Assembly: GCA_907163375.1 (NCBI GenBank)
Contig: CAJQUW010001728.1
Span: 168,211-232,210, forward strand
Source: Prostheceraeus crozeri
Taxonomy: Eukaryota; Platyhelminthes; Polycladida; Euryleptidae
Length of the DNA stretch: 64,000 bases
Reading direction: 5' to 3'
Positions 1 through 12,430 of the stretch are shown piece by piece (positions within the stretch are counted from its first letter, which is position 1; each line of letters starts with the position of its first letter). Both the position numbers and the translations under genes were made by a program. Under the pieces are notes generated by a model. That model was given only the letters and a program-made list of their open reading frames with translations, ran no database searches and had not been told where the DNA came from.

Positions 1-8
1 ATATCGGA

Positions 9-46
9 TGGTGGTGGCTACATCTGTTAAGATTTGATATATCTAT
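9..46 (+). repeat. Tail fragment of the SINE-like family seen at 3.0-3.4 kb
   Basis: This stretch (GGTGGTGGCTACATCTG and on to ATTTGATATATC) closely matches the part just 3' of the hammerhead ribozyme in the minus-strand element at 3016-3060. It is therefore a second copy in the opposite orientation, cut by the window edge. Confidence 0.6.
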
Positions 47-59
47 CGATGGCCAGGTT

Positions 60-3010
60 ACTTGTGAAAACATGCAATTCACTCTTGAAATGTGAGCAAA
101 CTGTCCCAGCTTTCTAAGCAGAATTTCAAGAAAACGTTTGAATAACATTGTAGCTATGTGATTTTGACTGTGTATTTGAGCTTTACAAAAGATATTTTAT
201 ATGCGAACATTTTATATTTTTATGGAGTATTGAATGTGATTATTAAATCGATTTCTGCTCGTTCATTCAATCCCTTATGTTATATGGCTTCTCTTGTTTT
301 GCAACTTTCCACAAAGCAAAAACAAATACGGCAGCTTTGATGCACGAGTTTATGTCGACAATTGTCTGCCTACTGAACAAGGGATCTAGCATCAGTTCGA
401 TTCTCAGAGTTGGGCAATCAAAGGTGTTAGCATCAATTCAAAATTGTTTTTCTTTTAGATTATATAATGCACTGTGACAAGGCTTTTGTTGACGAGGCTT
501 TTGTTGTCAATCGACTTTGTGATGCATAGTGGAATGACATGTCGTTATCTGAACTGTGTGACTTAAAAATAATGTCATTGGCATTTTCTTTAGTACTCAA
601 TAATAGAACAATAAACTGCCGATATCATTTACAGATGACTTCCGTCATCATTGTATTCTTTTTATTCCGTCAGTGTAGTATGAAGTAGTAACGTATTTCA
701 ATTGCGCAGTCCTATAGCGAAAGCGCGAGCTCATCTTCACCACGAACTTAGGCTCGATTTCCAGGTTGCGAGAGATGAATGTGGGTTTCTTTCATAATTG
801 TCATTTCTGCTAATCTCTCTATATGCAGAAATTAACTTAAATTAAGTTAGGAAAAATGTAGGCGTAGGAGTATTGTGTTATTTTAAGTGTAATGCAACAT
901 AATTAAGTACGTGTTAAGAACAAGGCACATTAATATAATTCTAAAAGAATGAACATTTTTTCCCAGGATTTACGCCCTCTAACGTCTTGGCGGAAAATGT
1001 GAAGACTGAGATTTATGTTACATAAAGATGCAATAAGTGCTGTCTAGTTAGTAAAATGTTCAACATGATTAATAACAAAACCATTTTATGACAAAAATAC
1101 TGAATTCTTAAGTGTCTGACATGTTTTGCCAGTTAACATGCATGACATAGACAGAATTTGAATTTGGCGGATTGACAAATTTTGTCAAATGTTATACAAA
1201 TCACAAAAATACACACATCAGTCGAGTCAACAATTTATGTACTGCACAATAAAGGTGCATGTTTACTTAGAATCTGTCATATCGATTTTAAATGAACACC
1301 AATATTTTCTGTATCATAAATTTCTCAATCTTTTCTGCTTTACTTAACGTTCATGCAGAGTATGCAATCATTTTCAAAACTTATGAATACGGAGGTTTCA
1401 TTGTCAACCTATCTAACAGATGAATAAAATTGCAGATGTGTAGCAATTCACGGAATTGCTGAGATCATTGTGTTAGGAGTTTGATGATTGCATGCAGAAT
1501 AATTTCGGTTACGTAGTTTCGCATCATTAAATAATAGTGCAATACAAAGTGCAAATCTTATCAGCCTTTGCTCATTTCAGCCTTTCGTGAAGGAAATTAG
1601 ACTTATAAAGAAAGTACTTCTAATTTAGAGTCTGGCAAATACTTAACTCATAAGACATAATGCATGGAACAACATTTTCACACCTATTGTCAACATCCTC
1701 AAATCCCATTCAATTCTCTTCTTTATTAGCCTTTTGCAGAATTCAATTGATATTGGGAATTCAACAACTTCCCATCAATTTAGGTTTAATTTCGACTATT
1801 TCTATGAAGTATGTTAATTAAACCTATTATATACTGTAATGAAGCATTCATCAGTGATTTGTACTCAGGCTACATAGTTTGGCGTGTACATTACTGTTAG
1901 CTCATGTGTTATTTGGCACGATGTTTGATATGGAAAAATTGAAAATATAGAAGGTGAGAAAAATGGAAACAAAAGGATTAACCATTCATCCATTCAAATG
2001 AATTCAAAGGCTTATCAATTACAATAAGACTGATCTAAATCATCTTTAGTTTTATTATTGGATTTCACAGTTTTGAAATATTCACACTAAATATTCACAG
2101 TTTTGAAATTGAAGAGTTTTCTTGTAATTTCTTCCAAAAACTACTCAGTTGCGTGATGAAACAGGATGGTGATCACTCAAACTTTTAGTTAAAGTACTTT
2201 CTTCACCCTTCAACTTCAAATTGGAGTGAAATGACGAACATGCCACTGCATGCTATTCATTGCAATCAAGCTCTTTTTCAGTAAGCGACATGTTGATATG
2301 TACTACCTAGAAAACCAGGTGTTGCTGACACAACCAACCAATTTAGAGAATGGTTTAGGGTAATTAGGCGTTAATTAATGGACTCGCAAGCAATTATTAA
2401 TTGGTTAGCTTATCTTGTCACATCTATACAAAAAATGTTTGTTGCTACCAACCCACGTTTTGTCCAACTTTGATGCATGAAAATTATTCAAGTTATCGCC
2501 TAACTATGGAACGCCTAATAACGGAATCAAACGTCAGGAAAATAATCGAAATAAGGTCGAATTGTTTTACTTTCATGTTATTCTAGTCATAATTTACTGT
2601 CCAACTATGAGTTTATATACTCGTCTGTCTGTCAAATGTTGTATAATCTATCCTTCCTTATCACACAACAACATCCTTTCACAAAATATACAACTCATTG
2701 GATGTTTAGTCTGCGTACAACGGGCACAAAATTTTCACTAGTCATTGTGTATTAAAGTTAAGCGTGATGCAATCACACAATACTTCTGATCATCCCCAAT
2801 TTCATGAGGTCAGTAGTGACAGCAAGTATTGAAAGGGTGATTGATTTTACTTTCATATTAACTGCAATGTAGGCACGTAACACTTTCAGTCTGATCGTGT
2901 TGAAATGAAAGTGTCATCTTCTGATATATACCACATTTTCTCAAATGAAAACTGTCCTCATTAAAAGCCCATTATCATGATAATTAAATTTTATAGTTTT
3001 ATGGTTTCAG
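60..3010. other. Unassigned AT-rich sequence
   Basis: I see no convincing exon, RNA gene or transposon end here. Open frames are all under about 70 codons and look random. The only small curiosity is a close direct repeat of TTCACAGTTTTGAAAT near 2075 and 2094. Confidence 0.5.
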
Positions 3011-3060
3011 CTTTGTAGAGGCTTGTCAAAGGGATAGATCAAATCTCAACAGATGTAACC

Positions 3061-3104
3061 ACCACGAGACATGTTTCGGCCTGTCGGGCCTCATCAGTCA
3101 TGGT
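3061..3104 (-). ncRNA. Hammerhead ribozyme, type I with minimal stem III
   Basis: On the minus strand the order is: stem I strand ACCATGA, core box CTGATGA, a 4-bp stem II (GGCC, loop CGACA, GGCC), core box GAAA, a palindromic ACATGT stem III, cleavage triplet GTC, and stem I strand TCGTGGT. The two stem I strands pair over 7 positions (one G-U). All conserved core boxes are present. Stem III is so short that activity would probably need two ribozymes pairing with each other, as is known for minimal-stem-III hammerheads. Predicted cleavage lies between 3068 and 3067. Confidence 0.8.
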
Positions 3105-3176
3105 CAGGTTCGAACCAGCGACGTTGTAGCTAGAGGACGTGCAAGCATACCATCTAACAACAAAGCCACCGAACCA
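3105..3176 (-). promoter_or_regulatory. tRNA-like RNA polymerase III promoter (A and B boxes)
   Basis: The minus strand has a B-box GGTTCGAACC (3107-3116) and an A-box-like TGGCTTTGTTGTTAGATGG (3150-3168), about 52 bases apart, which is tRNA-like spacing. The acceptor and T stems do not pair well, so this is a tRNA-derived head, not a tRNA gene. It sits directly upstream of the hammerhead. Confidence 0.55.
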
Positions 3177-3370
3177 TCTGTTGAGAGCGTGAATTAACCA
3201 GGAAGGCATTTATCAGGTACTTGGAGGGCGGACTGTATTCTGCAATCACTTACTGCCGCATCCGACACTGAGGCGCTCCACGCAGACGCTACTCATTACA
3301 TGTTTTCCCAAGAAACCTGGCAATTGATAGATTGCATGCACCACTTGATATATCCCTTTGACAGGCCTTT

Positions 3371-6300
3371 GAATTCTCCGATACAGAACATCATTCAGAT
3401 TAGGGTACGTCCCAAGTACTTGTAAGCAAAGGTCCTAAATGAAGTTTGCTTGAGTTTTTACCGCTGTTATCGAGGCCTTCGTCAGCTGACTTCGGGTCTC
3501 CTTGACAGAGACAGAATTATATAGAAACAAAGAAATTACAGAAAATATATTTGCAACAAAATGGACTTTGTTGTTTTAAAATGATGTAGGCCTGCTCACA
3601 CATTCTCTATACTATAACAAACATTTTTCTTTTCTCGCATTCATCATATTAGTCACAAATTTTCACCGTTTTGGTGTTGTGGTTCCGTAAAATATTATAA
3701 TAGTATTTAAATTACTAGCATCCGCCATCCTAGCAAACGGCCGGTTGACTTAATTTGAGTTCATCTGATGAATCGTGTCAAGCTGATTTCAATGATCGGT
3801 CAGATTTGAGATTAGCAGCGAATTTCGTTAGTGAAACAATTATGCTTCTAGTTTAATTTCTGAAGGATAGGATAGTTAATCTCGCAGATGCTATATAATT
3901 ATATATGGGATTTTAAGAAAGATTGACCATTTGACAAGGGAGCTGAGATCCCCAGTCATTAAAAAGAACTTGGAATTTCTGTAATTACTTAAATAGTCAA
4001 AGGTATGTGAAGTTATGAAAATGAAGTAGTGCGGATACTGGACTTGTTGCGTCTTCAATTGCTTTTCTACATCGATTGTCATGCATGTTACATGTATCTT
4101 GCTTTCAACGATTCTTGTTGTTTATTTTAAAGGGCAATGTTACTTAAAATGATGCATTGATTGAGCAAATACCGGTATTGAATTAAAATGCTGATATAGT
4201 GATTAACATTAATTGCAAATACGTACAAATACTTTGCACATATTATCGTACAATAATGCCAGATCGCAGATGGAAACCAGAATAGCGGCAAAATTGCTAC
4301 TAGAATTGAGCATCAAATGTGTGCTATCTAATCAAAGCGACCGATTCTACATTGCCCCTCTCACAGTCGCTTCATTCAAGTTTGAAATGTTTCAGGTGTG
4401 ATCACTATTCCCGTACTATGCTACGTTAAATATTATATATATCATACATGTAATTTTTATTCATTTTTAGGCTCTGCAATATTTGCGGTCATTGATTTAG
4501 GCGGTAACAGCACCATATTAAAGCTGAACTTTTAAGTTTCATAAATGAGAGGCTACATCCCTGTGATGTAAAGCGCACGACATTTTTTACAACTCATTGT
4601 AGGCATTTTTTCATATTTGGGTCGATCTCAATGAGTTCACAAAACGTAGCAGTCCGGCATCCAGAGCGAGCTTCTGCAGAGAACGAGGCTGAAAGTGAAA
4701 CTTTTAATGATGTTCACCATATCCCTACTACGAGTCTCCACGCCTGCCGAGGTCTACTTGGTTCCTCTTCTTATCAGAAAGGATCAAAGAAAAGCACTTG
4801 TTTATCTAATGGGGCTCAGATTGCAGGTTTTGCCAAAAATGAAATTTTCTATGCTTTCTCTGATTAAGCGAAAAGTACTAAACCCAGTCATGATTTTTGT
4901 ATACAATGTAGCCTACATGCTCACTGCTCATCTTTGTCCTCTTTTTGGGAAGTGATCGGAAGAATGCAGATACATCTTCTATTAAGCGCGGTGCCACATA
5001 ATATGTTGGCGGGTTACTTCTTCTAAGGTCACATGATTCAAACAGGAAATACTGTTAAATCTAACGTTAAATGATAAAACTATTGTTAGTCTTTTCGATT
5101 GCGCAATGACCGACCACATCAGTATCGCAACTAACCCGATTGTGTGACTAATCAGGGTTTAGAGATCAAACACAGTTGTAAGTCGAATATATCGTTGGAT
5201 TCATTGAGTGACATTTGCAAAAAAGATGCAAGGCTTGACTATCTCATATCGTGTATTGATTGCTTTGGTAAAAAGCGCGCATATAAATGTCACAGATTTT
5301 TCAATTTTTGAGTAAATCACGCATGGAATTTTTATAAAAGGTGACTACGTTAGTTTGAATTGTGCTTAATTCATTGTATTCATTGACATGAACGAGCCAT
5401 AGTAGGCCTACCACCGCACTAATCAAATTATATCGTATCGCTGAATTCCCCTGAAAGATATATAAACCTAGAAACTTACAGATATAATTGAATAGAGAAA
5501 GAGAAGAATCTGGAGAGATGGATAGATAGATAGAGAGAGAGAGGAGGTGGGAGAGAGGAGGAATGAGGGGATCAAGAGCATGTGGTGAACGAAATTCTGT
5601 TTTTTCTCTTACTCATTTTTGTCATATCATTGATTGATGTGGAAAACTATTTTTGTCTTCCAAGTACAACTTACTATGTCTCAAAATCATCCGGGTGCAG
5701 ATTAGCTATCCTGGTGATAATGAAAGTTGCTGGGTTGACACGAGGCTCTTGTTTGTAGCTGAATCTCAATTTGATAGTAAACAAGCCGCCACGGGATCGA
5801 TCAACAAGTGCGCCTTGATATAAGGACTTCTCTCTCTCTCTTTTTCAATGGGGTTTTCAGTGGGTCTCTCTCCCCTGCATTTTTTCACTTTATTTCCGCA
5901 TTTCCGCGCTTTATCAATGACATCAGCTCCACAAATATAAACAAATGAAAAGCATGCGATTTGCTCATGGGATTTAACTGAAACATACTTCTCATTAACT
6001 TCCACTAACTTGAATTTCAACAATCATATTATTGAATAAAATGAAATCAAGCGAGCATGCAACTACATGCTAATTTTCAAATCTCAATGTACATTACAAT
6101 AGTGAATTGACCTTTCCATTAACTCACACTTGCAGATGCTGTCTGAATGTGACGTGGATTTCAATTTAGCTCATATGCAGGATTGCAATGCAAATGGTAT
6201 ATCCTCATAATTTCCTTATGATAGTACATTCAGCGTTTACTTTTGCAGTTGCTTTAATTTGAATACTGTGCCTCATAATGTCGGTGTACGGTTAATAAGC

Positions 6301-6750
6301 TCGCTCACTAATTAAGATACTAAGATGAGTGGGTTCGATCGAAAGTTCGCATCCAGTTTCTTCACACCCCACTGTTTGCTTACTAAGCACATGCACTGGC
6401 TGGTGTGCCGATGTACTGCAATCATGCAATAACATTTTACAACACACACAAGTCTGAACCCTAGTACAATGAACATGGATTTTCATATCAGGGCTATGAA
6501 ATGCCAACCGTTCAACAATTATCGAAAATCCTCATGAATTAGATCTCACGGAGTTGTCTATCTTTTCTGGGATGATATACCTTCGTCTAATATCACAAAA
6601 TCATATCAATCTGCATGTGAAAAAGTGCATTAGAACATTCGGTACGAAAATGGAAATGAATAGCTTGAGATGGTGTTCGGTTATTGTATCAAACGGAAAT
6701 TAAGCCAGGTGGTGCCCGGTCCGATTTGATATAATCGACAGACGACTTCC
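3371..6750. other. Unassigned sequence
   Basis: No gene recognised. Two overlapping frames at 4631-4955 are open for 78 and 86 codons but resemble nothing I know. On the minus strand at about 3440-3500 there is a hammerhead-like CTGACGA box with a flawed second box; see the rejected list. Confidence 0.4.
5515..5575. repeat. Purine-rich microsatellite (GATA then GA/GGA)
   Basis: GATAGATAGATAGAGAGAGAGAGG-type sequence passes into a G/A-only stretch. It is low-complexity with no coding content. Confidence 0.85.
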
Positions 6751-6758
6751 GTGTAAAG

Positions 6759-7533
6759 CAGTGTTTCTCAAGGTGGGCCCTGTGGCCCAAAAGTGGGCCT
6801 CAGGCTTTTGGAAGTGTACTGGGTGAGTGACGGAAAAATGAAAGCGTTTGAGTTCATATCATATTCTCTGCGCAAGTCTCGATGGCGACTTCGGACAAAC
6901 GTCAATGTGTGAGACGCTTTAAAGAGGAATTTTTGCTTCTTGGATTCCAATCATCCGACGATGGAAAGCCTGAATGTATTGAATGTGGACATCGATGAAC
7001 TCGTAAAAAATCATCAAAATCAAGGGAGTCATTGATAAGACAATACACGTTGTTTTCGTCTTGGACAGTTCAAGTTTCATGTTTGTGATTTAGTGAAATT
7101 ATCATTGAGATGTAATTGCTAATCAGGAATACACACTTATCTTTTCTAAGTTCGATTTTTTCAAGTTTTAGGTTACGCAAGTGGTAGACTTTAGGGTAGC
7201 TTGTATGTAAAGGATCAAGAAGTACAAATAGATTTCACGATATATAGACCGACGAGTGTAAGTTTATCATTTTTAGGGTTTGTCATTGAAAATGAGAAGG
7301 CAAAAGAAAACTTACATATAAAGGTAACGAAAGACGCTTATTGTACAAATATAATATTTCCATCAAATAGTGTTTTACAAGTATTTGATCTATGAGCATA
7401 TTGAGGACAATCATTTCAAAATTTGATATTCACAATAAGACCTGTAAAAACAAGCTTGATTTTTAAAAAATGGGTCCCAATTTTTCACTAAGGAAAAACT
7501 GGGCCCCAGCACGTCAAACGTTGAGAAACACTG
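6759..7533 (+). mobile_element. Deleted hAT transposon (ZBED-type), 775 bp
   Basis: The ends are inverted: CAGTGTTTCTCAAGGT on the left and the complement of ACGTTGAGAAACACTG on the right. They are flanked by 8-bp duplications GTGTAAAG (6751-6758) and GTATAAAG (7534-7541), seven of eight bases alike. An 8-bp duplication and a CAGTG start fit the hAT superfamily. Only the first part of a transposase remains (6882-6998), so this is a non-autonomous deletion product. Confidence 0.85.
6882..6998 (+). pseudogene. N-terminal remnant of a ZBED-type hAT transposase
   Basis: A 38-residue frame starts at an ATG and has the pattern RRFKEEFLLLGF, then KPECIECGH. This matches the usual start of ZBED5-like hAT proteins, where a short helix leads into the first Cys pair of a BED zinc finger. 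It stops soon after the CxxC pair, and the finger's His-containing half and all of the catalytic region are missing from the element. I infer an internal deletion. Confidence 0.65.
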
Positions 7534-7703
7534 GTATAAAGCATAATGTCAGAAATGCAGAATGCTCAGGGGTTTCTACAGAGCACTTAAGATGTCCTTT
7601 ATTAGAATTTCTTGAACGCAAGTCGATGCATGCAAAATTAATCCACTTATTATCTGTTTACAATAGAGAATGTGCTTTAATTGCTTTTACAATGAAAACT
7701 CAC

Positions 7704-8266
7704 CTGAGATCATCGCAGTAATAGGTCAGCATTGGCATGTTGAAGGAGGTTGCAATTTTACCTTCTGTATAGCATGATTCTTGTGGGCCAATTATTGCAC
7801 TCACTTTGCCATCCACGCACAGTTCAGCTGTATTTTTTATACTTTGTATCGTTGTACCATATGTCTCTTTCATGACGAAGTCTAATCGATAATCAGAGGG
7901 TAAAATGGAACTATTGTTAATTCGATTCACAGCATAGCTAATGGCCCCCGAAAATCGGCGACCATGCCGCTTATATATTGACGTATTATAACGATCAATA
8001 GCAGATATATATCCCAATAGTATCACCTTCGATGCGTTGTTCCTTGACATAGAATTGTTCAATGGTGGGACATTCACTAATTCCATTGGAGGCTCATCAC
8101 TGGGGTCCAAACTGAGGCCTTGAGAAAGTTGCAAAAAGCACATAATCAGTGATACAGTCATGTACCAATAAATAGGCCTCACGTGTCGACAGCACCCCCC
8201 AAGACTTTTCTTCGATATACTAAGAACCGAGTAGTACGTAGGCGCCCACGTTTTCGCCATCCACAT
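7704..8266 (-). CDS. Receptor guanylate cyclase (Gyc32E-like), first coding exon
   Basis: The exon encodes a signal segment and the start of an extracellular ligand-binding domain (ANF_receptor family). From the lysine-valine-isoleucine-leucine-leucine stretch on, the pattern LGYISA, SGAISYAVNRIN, VMKETYG, VSAIIGPQESC and NMPMLTYYC matches the N-terminal lobe of insect Gyc32E-type receptor cyclases, which make cGMP at the plasma membrane. It ends at 7704 in CTCAG followed by an excellent donor GTGAGT, so the intron begins at 7703 in phase 2. Two ATG starts are possible: 8266, or 8161, which puts a hydrophobic signal peptide (VSLIMCFLQL) right at the N-terminus; I favour 8161. The frame stays open upstream of both. 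No later exon of this gene is visible between 7700 and 1, so it must continue beyond the window. The kinase-like and cyclase domains are not seen; a natriuretic-peptide-receptor relative without a cyclase cannot be excluded. Confidence 0.8.
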
Positions 8267-8339
8267 TGTCGACCTGGACGTAGACACTGCTTGGGATTTT
8301 GGATGGGCATGGGGCAACCGTAGATGGTGACCTATCACT

Positions 8340-9675
8340 GCAGGTGCTCGTATCTTGATTGAGAATGGAAGAGCAAGGTTGAGATAAGTTGAAAAATTAC
8401 AGGCAATGAAGAACTTTTGTAACTTTAAGCATGCCGTGTGAATTCTTGTTGATTCTTCGAGGACGCAGTCAGTGATTTCATAGACATTGGATTGATTCTG
8501 TGATTGGCTGACTAATAGAATTGGGAGATCGCCGTTTTAACACAATTCAAATAGATGGTGAATGAACTCAGGGAGTGACGGTAGTAATTACAAAATGATA
8601 GATCAAAATTAGACACTATGTCTACAGGTAGCTCTCGTATCCACTTGCTTTTGGTAATCACTGTGTCAGCATTCTGGTGTATTGCAGCTCTGTAGTGGTG
8701 ACATGCATCGCGGTCAGTGTACGCGCGCCTGAAATGATGTATTTAGACTGTGCTGGCAATCGCATTGGGCCAATTCTAACTATGATTCCAGCATATTAAA
8801 CTGAAGCGAATCCATAAGCCAAGACGGACTCCATGTGTATGCACAATATGATCTGTGCGCCTTATGTCGGGTAAACTGGTGCAATAAAGCCGATTATGAT
8901 CGACCTGCCCACACACGCATGCATACAACAATAATTGCTCTTCGAGTCGTGTTTCAAAATAGCAACTTAGGCGCATGATTCCTCCATGACACTGTAACCG
9001 AGGATTGAAAAAGTCGCTTATTCGTGAAAAAGCGAAAAAATGTGTTGCCTGTTCTTCGTATCTCCCTTCAATAATCATAAATCGTTAACATTTGCGATTT
9101 TCTCGCAAAATGTCATAAGTATATTTCATGTAAGTTGCTTTTATTGTTATTTTCAACCTCGAATGATTTAAAGTCGATGGAAAACGCCAATTAGCGATTA
9201 TTGAGTAAACCAGTATTGGCATGCATGGCAAAAAATTTGAATTCACAGTTTTTCTACTTGTTCCAATAGTATTTTGAAACAGCTTGAACTTGGATCTGAA
9301 GCGGAAAATATTCGTTCAAAAAGATTTCTTCGTTTCACTTAATTACATTTCTTGAACCTCAACATCATCTCAGCTAGTGCATGCATGGATCATACTCACT
9401 GCTAAGTACTAATGCAATCTGAAGGCCGTGTACATCTCCCTTTTTGGATCTGAATTTGGGTCGGAAATTCCACCTAACACTTTTGTCTAACACATCTAAG
9501 GCGGTACGAATGCAAACAGATCAACTTTCATTTCAAAAACTTATAAAGTGTTTGAAGTTGTTAAATTATGAAAATTGAAAATTGAGGTGAAGGCCGAATA
9601 TAAGAGTCGAAGACAGTGCTACTGTTCTCTGCTTTCGTAAGGTGGTGGGAGGCATTTTTCAAGCTTTTCATAATA
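8340..9675. other. Likely 5' flank or upstream intron of the cyclase gene
   Basis: The frame of the cyclase exon stays open for a while beyond 8340 and could include 5' untranslated sequence. I see no clear TATA box or initiator. A 100-codon minus-strand frame at 8776-9078 is not recognisable. Confidence 0.35.
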
Positions 9676-10581
9676 CAGTGCACTCCGGATAAGTGGGAAT
9701 TCCGCTTAACCGAGAGAAAAATCAAGAAACATTTTCAACTCATGTAAAACACTCCGGTTAGGAGGGAGAGCTTCGGAAGTCATTCCGCTTAAACGGGAGA
9801 ATTTAGCTATTTTTTGTGGATAACTAGATCTGAACGTCTGCATTAAGTGATTTTCGCTTATGCTTCAACCAAGCAACTTGTTGTCCTCATGCACTGTATG
9901 GCAGTGCAGCGCAACAAAAAAGTCATTCCCTGCTCCAAGACACGGTTGATTCGGATGGGGAGGAAAGTGATTTTATAAATGAATCTTCGTTTTTATTTTG
10001 GTCACTAAGAAGCAGTTTAATGCATGCATGTAATGCATTTCCTAATGCATTTCTGTAAGTAGTCTAGAGCATTTTTTACAACCAATTACTGTTCATCCAT
10101 TTATGCAGAATACCTAAGAATCCATTGATACACCAGTTAATGTGTTAACTAGCCAACACGCTGTCTTGAGGAGAAGGCTAAACCCATCAGGGCTTCTGAA
10201 ATCCCCCGAGTATCGAAAGATAAAGAAAGCAGTTGATATCAGATTCCTTTCTTCAGCACTTAGTTGTCTGATTTCCTTTCACTGTTGACCAATAAGCTTA
10301 AACTATTGTGCCGTGTTTTTACAACTCTTTTTGGCAAATACATGTAATAGATAGACACAGATGCTTTTCTATACTAAAGCCTAAAACAGGATAGTATTAG
10401 GAGCCTGCAACTCCATGTACAAACGTTACTATCAATAGAATAACAAAAATTTAGCTTACATGGTACATGTACTTATTCAGGCTAAAATGAGCTTGAGCAT
10501 TATTACTCCGCTAGCGGGAATTTCGGATAAGCGGGAGACAAATCTCGCTCCCAAATGATCTCGTCTATCCAGAGTGAACTG
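9676..10581. mobile_element. Non-autonomous Tigger/pogo-like DNA transposon, 906 bp
   Basis: The left end TA-CAGTGCACTCCGGATAAG and right end (complement) TA-CAGTTCACTCTGGATAGA form inverted repeats flanked by TA. Inside both ends are further pieces on the theme GCGGGA/CTTATCCG. CAGT termini with Tigger-like GGATAA motifs and TA duplications point to the pogo/Tigger branch of Tc1/mariner. No transposase is left. Confidence 0.75.
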
Positions 10582-10583
10582 TA

Positions 10584-12430
10584 TTTCCTGCTTAGACATT
10601 TTATCAAAACTAAAAGGCATGACAATTCTAGGAAACAAGTTTAATATTTTTCAATTATGCGTTTTCTTGTTATTTTCTTCAACCGCTGTTGTAATTAGTG
10701 AAGTCCTTCAAAAAATGTTAGCCGCGGAAATAAATACATGTATTCCCATTCCGTGTGGGCCTACAGAGTATCAAAAAATCTAACCAAATCCATCCTATCT
10801 TTCAGGGTGTTCGTTCAGGGCGTTCGTTGTTTCCTAGCGGCCAATTCAGTTGCACACTTAGAATATGCATCAGCTGTAGATTCTTCCTTAAGGGGATGCA
10901 TTGTGAATAAATTTATTAAAATGATTCCATGCATAAAGGGAAATGTGAAGTTTAAAATCTTAACAAAACATAGAATACTGACTGGGATGGAATGCTTTGT
11001 CAGCTACAGGAGGCCTAGGCATCATAGCATCGCATGACCATGGTGTAGGATTGTTATCAGCGCACATGCTCACTGTATTGTCCTTCAATATCAAATAGCG
11101 TCTTATTTCTATGACTGAAATAATGCCATCTAAGAGGTTTGTATATTCATGGCATTATTTCTTCATATGTACTCTATCTTTTCCTTATGTACATCTTCTG
11201 AGTGTTGAGCCTTCCATTGAATCTTCAATGTCACGAGGCTGCGACTGTTTTAGAAGACATGTTGGCCTTTTTCGAATGGCTAAATCAATGTGGCCTCATC
11301 AACTCGAAAAAGCGATTGAACATGAAAATTGTGCACTTCACATGAGCTTCTTCTCAAGGTCTCAGCAACTTAAGCCTATCAAAGTCGCTTATTTTGGGAA
11401 AACCTGAAATCTAAATTTTCAAAGCATCGAATGAAATATGTGATTTACTTTCACCCAACATGAGTCTAAATTCTTCTGTTTTGCAGCATTGTCACACATA
11501 ATTACAGTTTGAAATATCGCAAGACACGTGCTAACAATAAATATTTTAGCGCTGATGTCTAGAATATTTTCCTATTCTTCAACTCCTTTTTGATAATGCT
11601 TGATAATTTCTAATAATTTTTGATGGTTCATAATTTCGGGTTGCAGTTATAAGCAAATGATAATGTAATCGATAACTGACTGCCGAGATCATGGACCAAA
11701 TTCATGCCAAACTACACGTCGGTGAACGAAGAATGCCAGTTGTGTCAAAATTTAATTCTGTCTTTAGATATTTTTAATCATCAATTGTGCGGTATCACAG
11801 TCGCAACATCGCAAAATTGTTTTTTCAGCAGGTGAAAAAATTTTGTTCGGTAGGTATATTCATCAACAAATTTCACGAAAACTAAATTTATGGAGTGACT
11901 AATGATGAAAGTTTAAATTTTCTAATGCAGAAAACAGAAGATTCAAGCATGGTTGCTGAATAGTGTGGTTTTGCATCATCACGTTATGGCACAGCGTTAC
12001 TAGCACCTTTTGCACGTCAAAAGTCAAAGGTAAAAAAATGTTTTTTCCAAGAACATTGGAAAACAGGAGCATGTACGCTCACATAATAGGCACAAAAACA
12101 TAACTTGATGGCAGAAAACAGCGTGCGGTCGGTACTGTTGAAAAAACATTTTCTGAACAGGAAGGAAAGGAGAATTATCAAAAATAAATTTCCAGATTTC
12201 ATACTTATTGATTAGTGATTTCTTTCTTTCTTTCTAGTGATTTCATCGTTCGCAAATCGTATGCTTTTTGAGAAACTTCGTGATGGATTTTACCAGTTTT
12301 GGAGTTAAAATATTCATCAATTTATTGAATTCTGTTGCATTGTTGCGGTTTCATAACAAAGGCGCTGTTTCTTGTCGTAAATTTTGACACAGTGAGGATT
12401 CTTTCATGAAATGATAGTCTCCACCTTTGA
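10584..12430. other. Unassigned sequence
   Basis: Several frames of about 100 codons (10738-11037, 11111-11407) are open but have no recognisable domain or splice context. I see nothing else supported. Confidence 0.4.

Larger units (their letters stand above)
3016..3370 (-). mobile_element. tRNA-headed SINE-like element carrying a hammerhead ribozyme
   Basis: Read on the minus strand this has a tRNA-like head with A-box and B-box motifs (3105-3176), then a complete hammerhead core (3061-3104), then a tail that recurs at the start of the window. The outer ends are inverted relative to each other: AGGCTTGTCAAAGGGATA near 3018 faces TATCCCTTTGACAGGCCT near 3350, so the unit is either flanked by short inverted repeats or is two partial copies head to head. 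Small retroelements with hammerheads are known in animals; I do not recognise this exact family. Confidence 0.6.

Noticed and set aside
3440-3500. Minus-strand CTGACGA-AGGCCT-CGATAAC as another hammerhead
   Set aside because: The second core box reads GATAA, stem II is very short and I find no stem I or cleavage triplet.
4631-4955. Two overlapping frames of 78 and 86 codons
   Set aside because: Different frames, no family resemblance, no promoter or splice context that decides between them.
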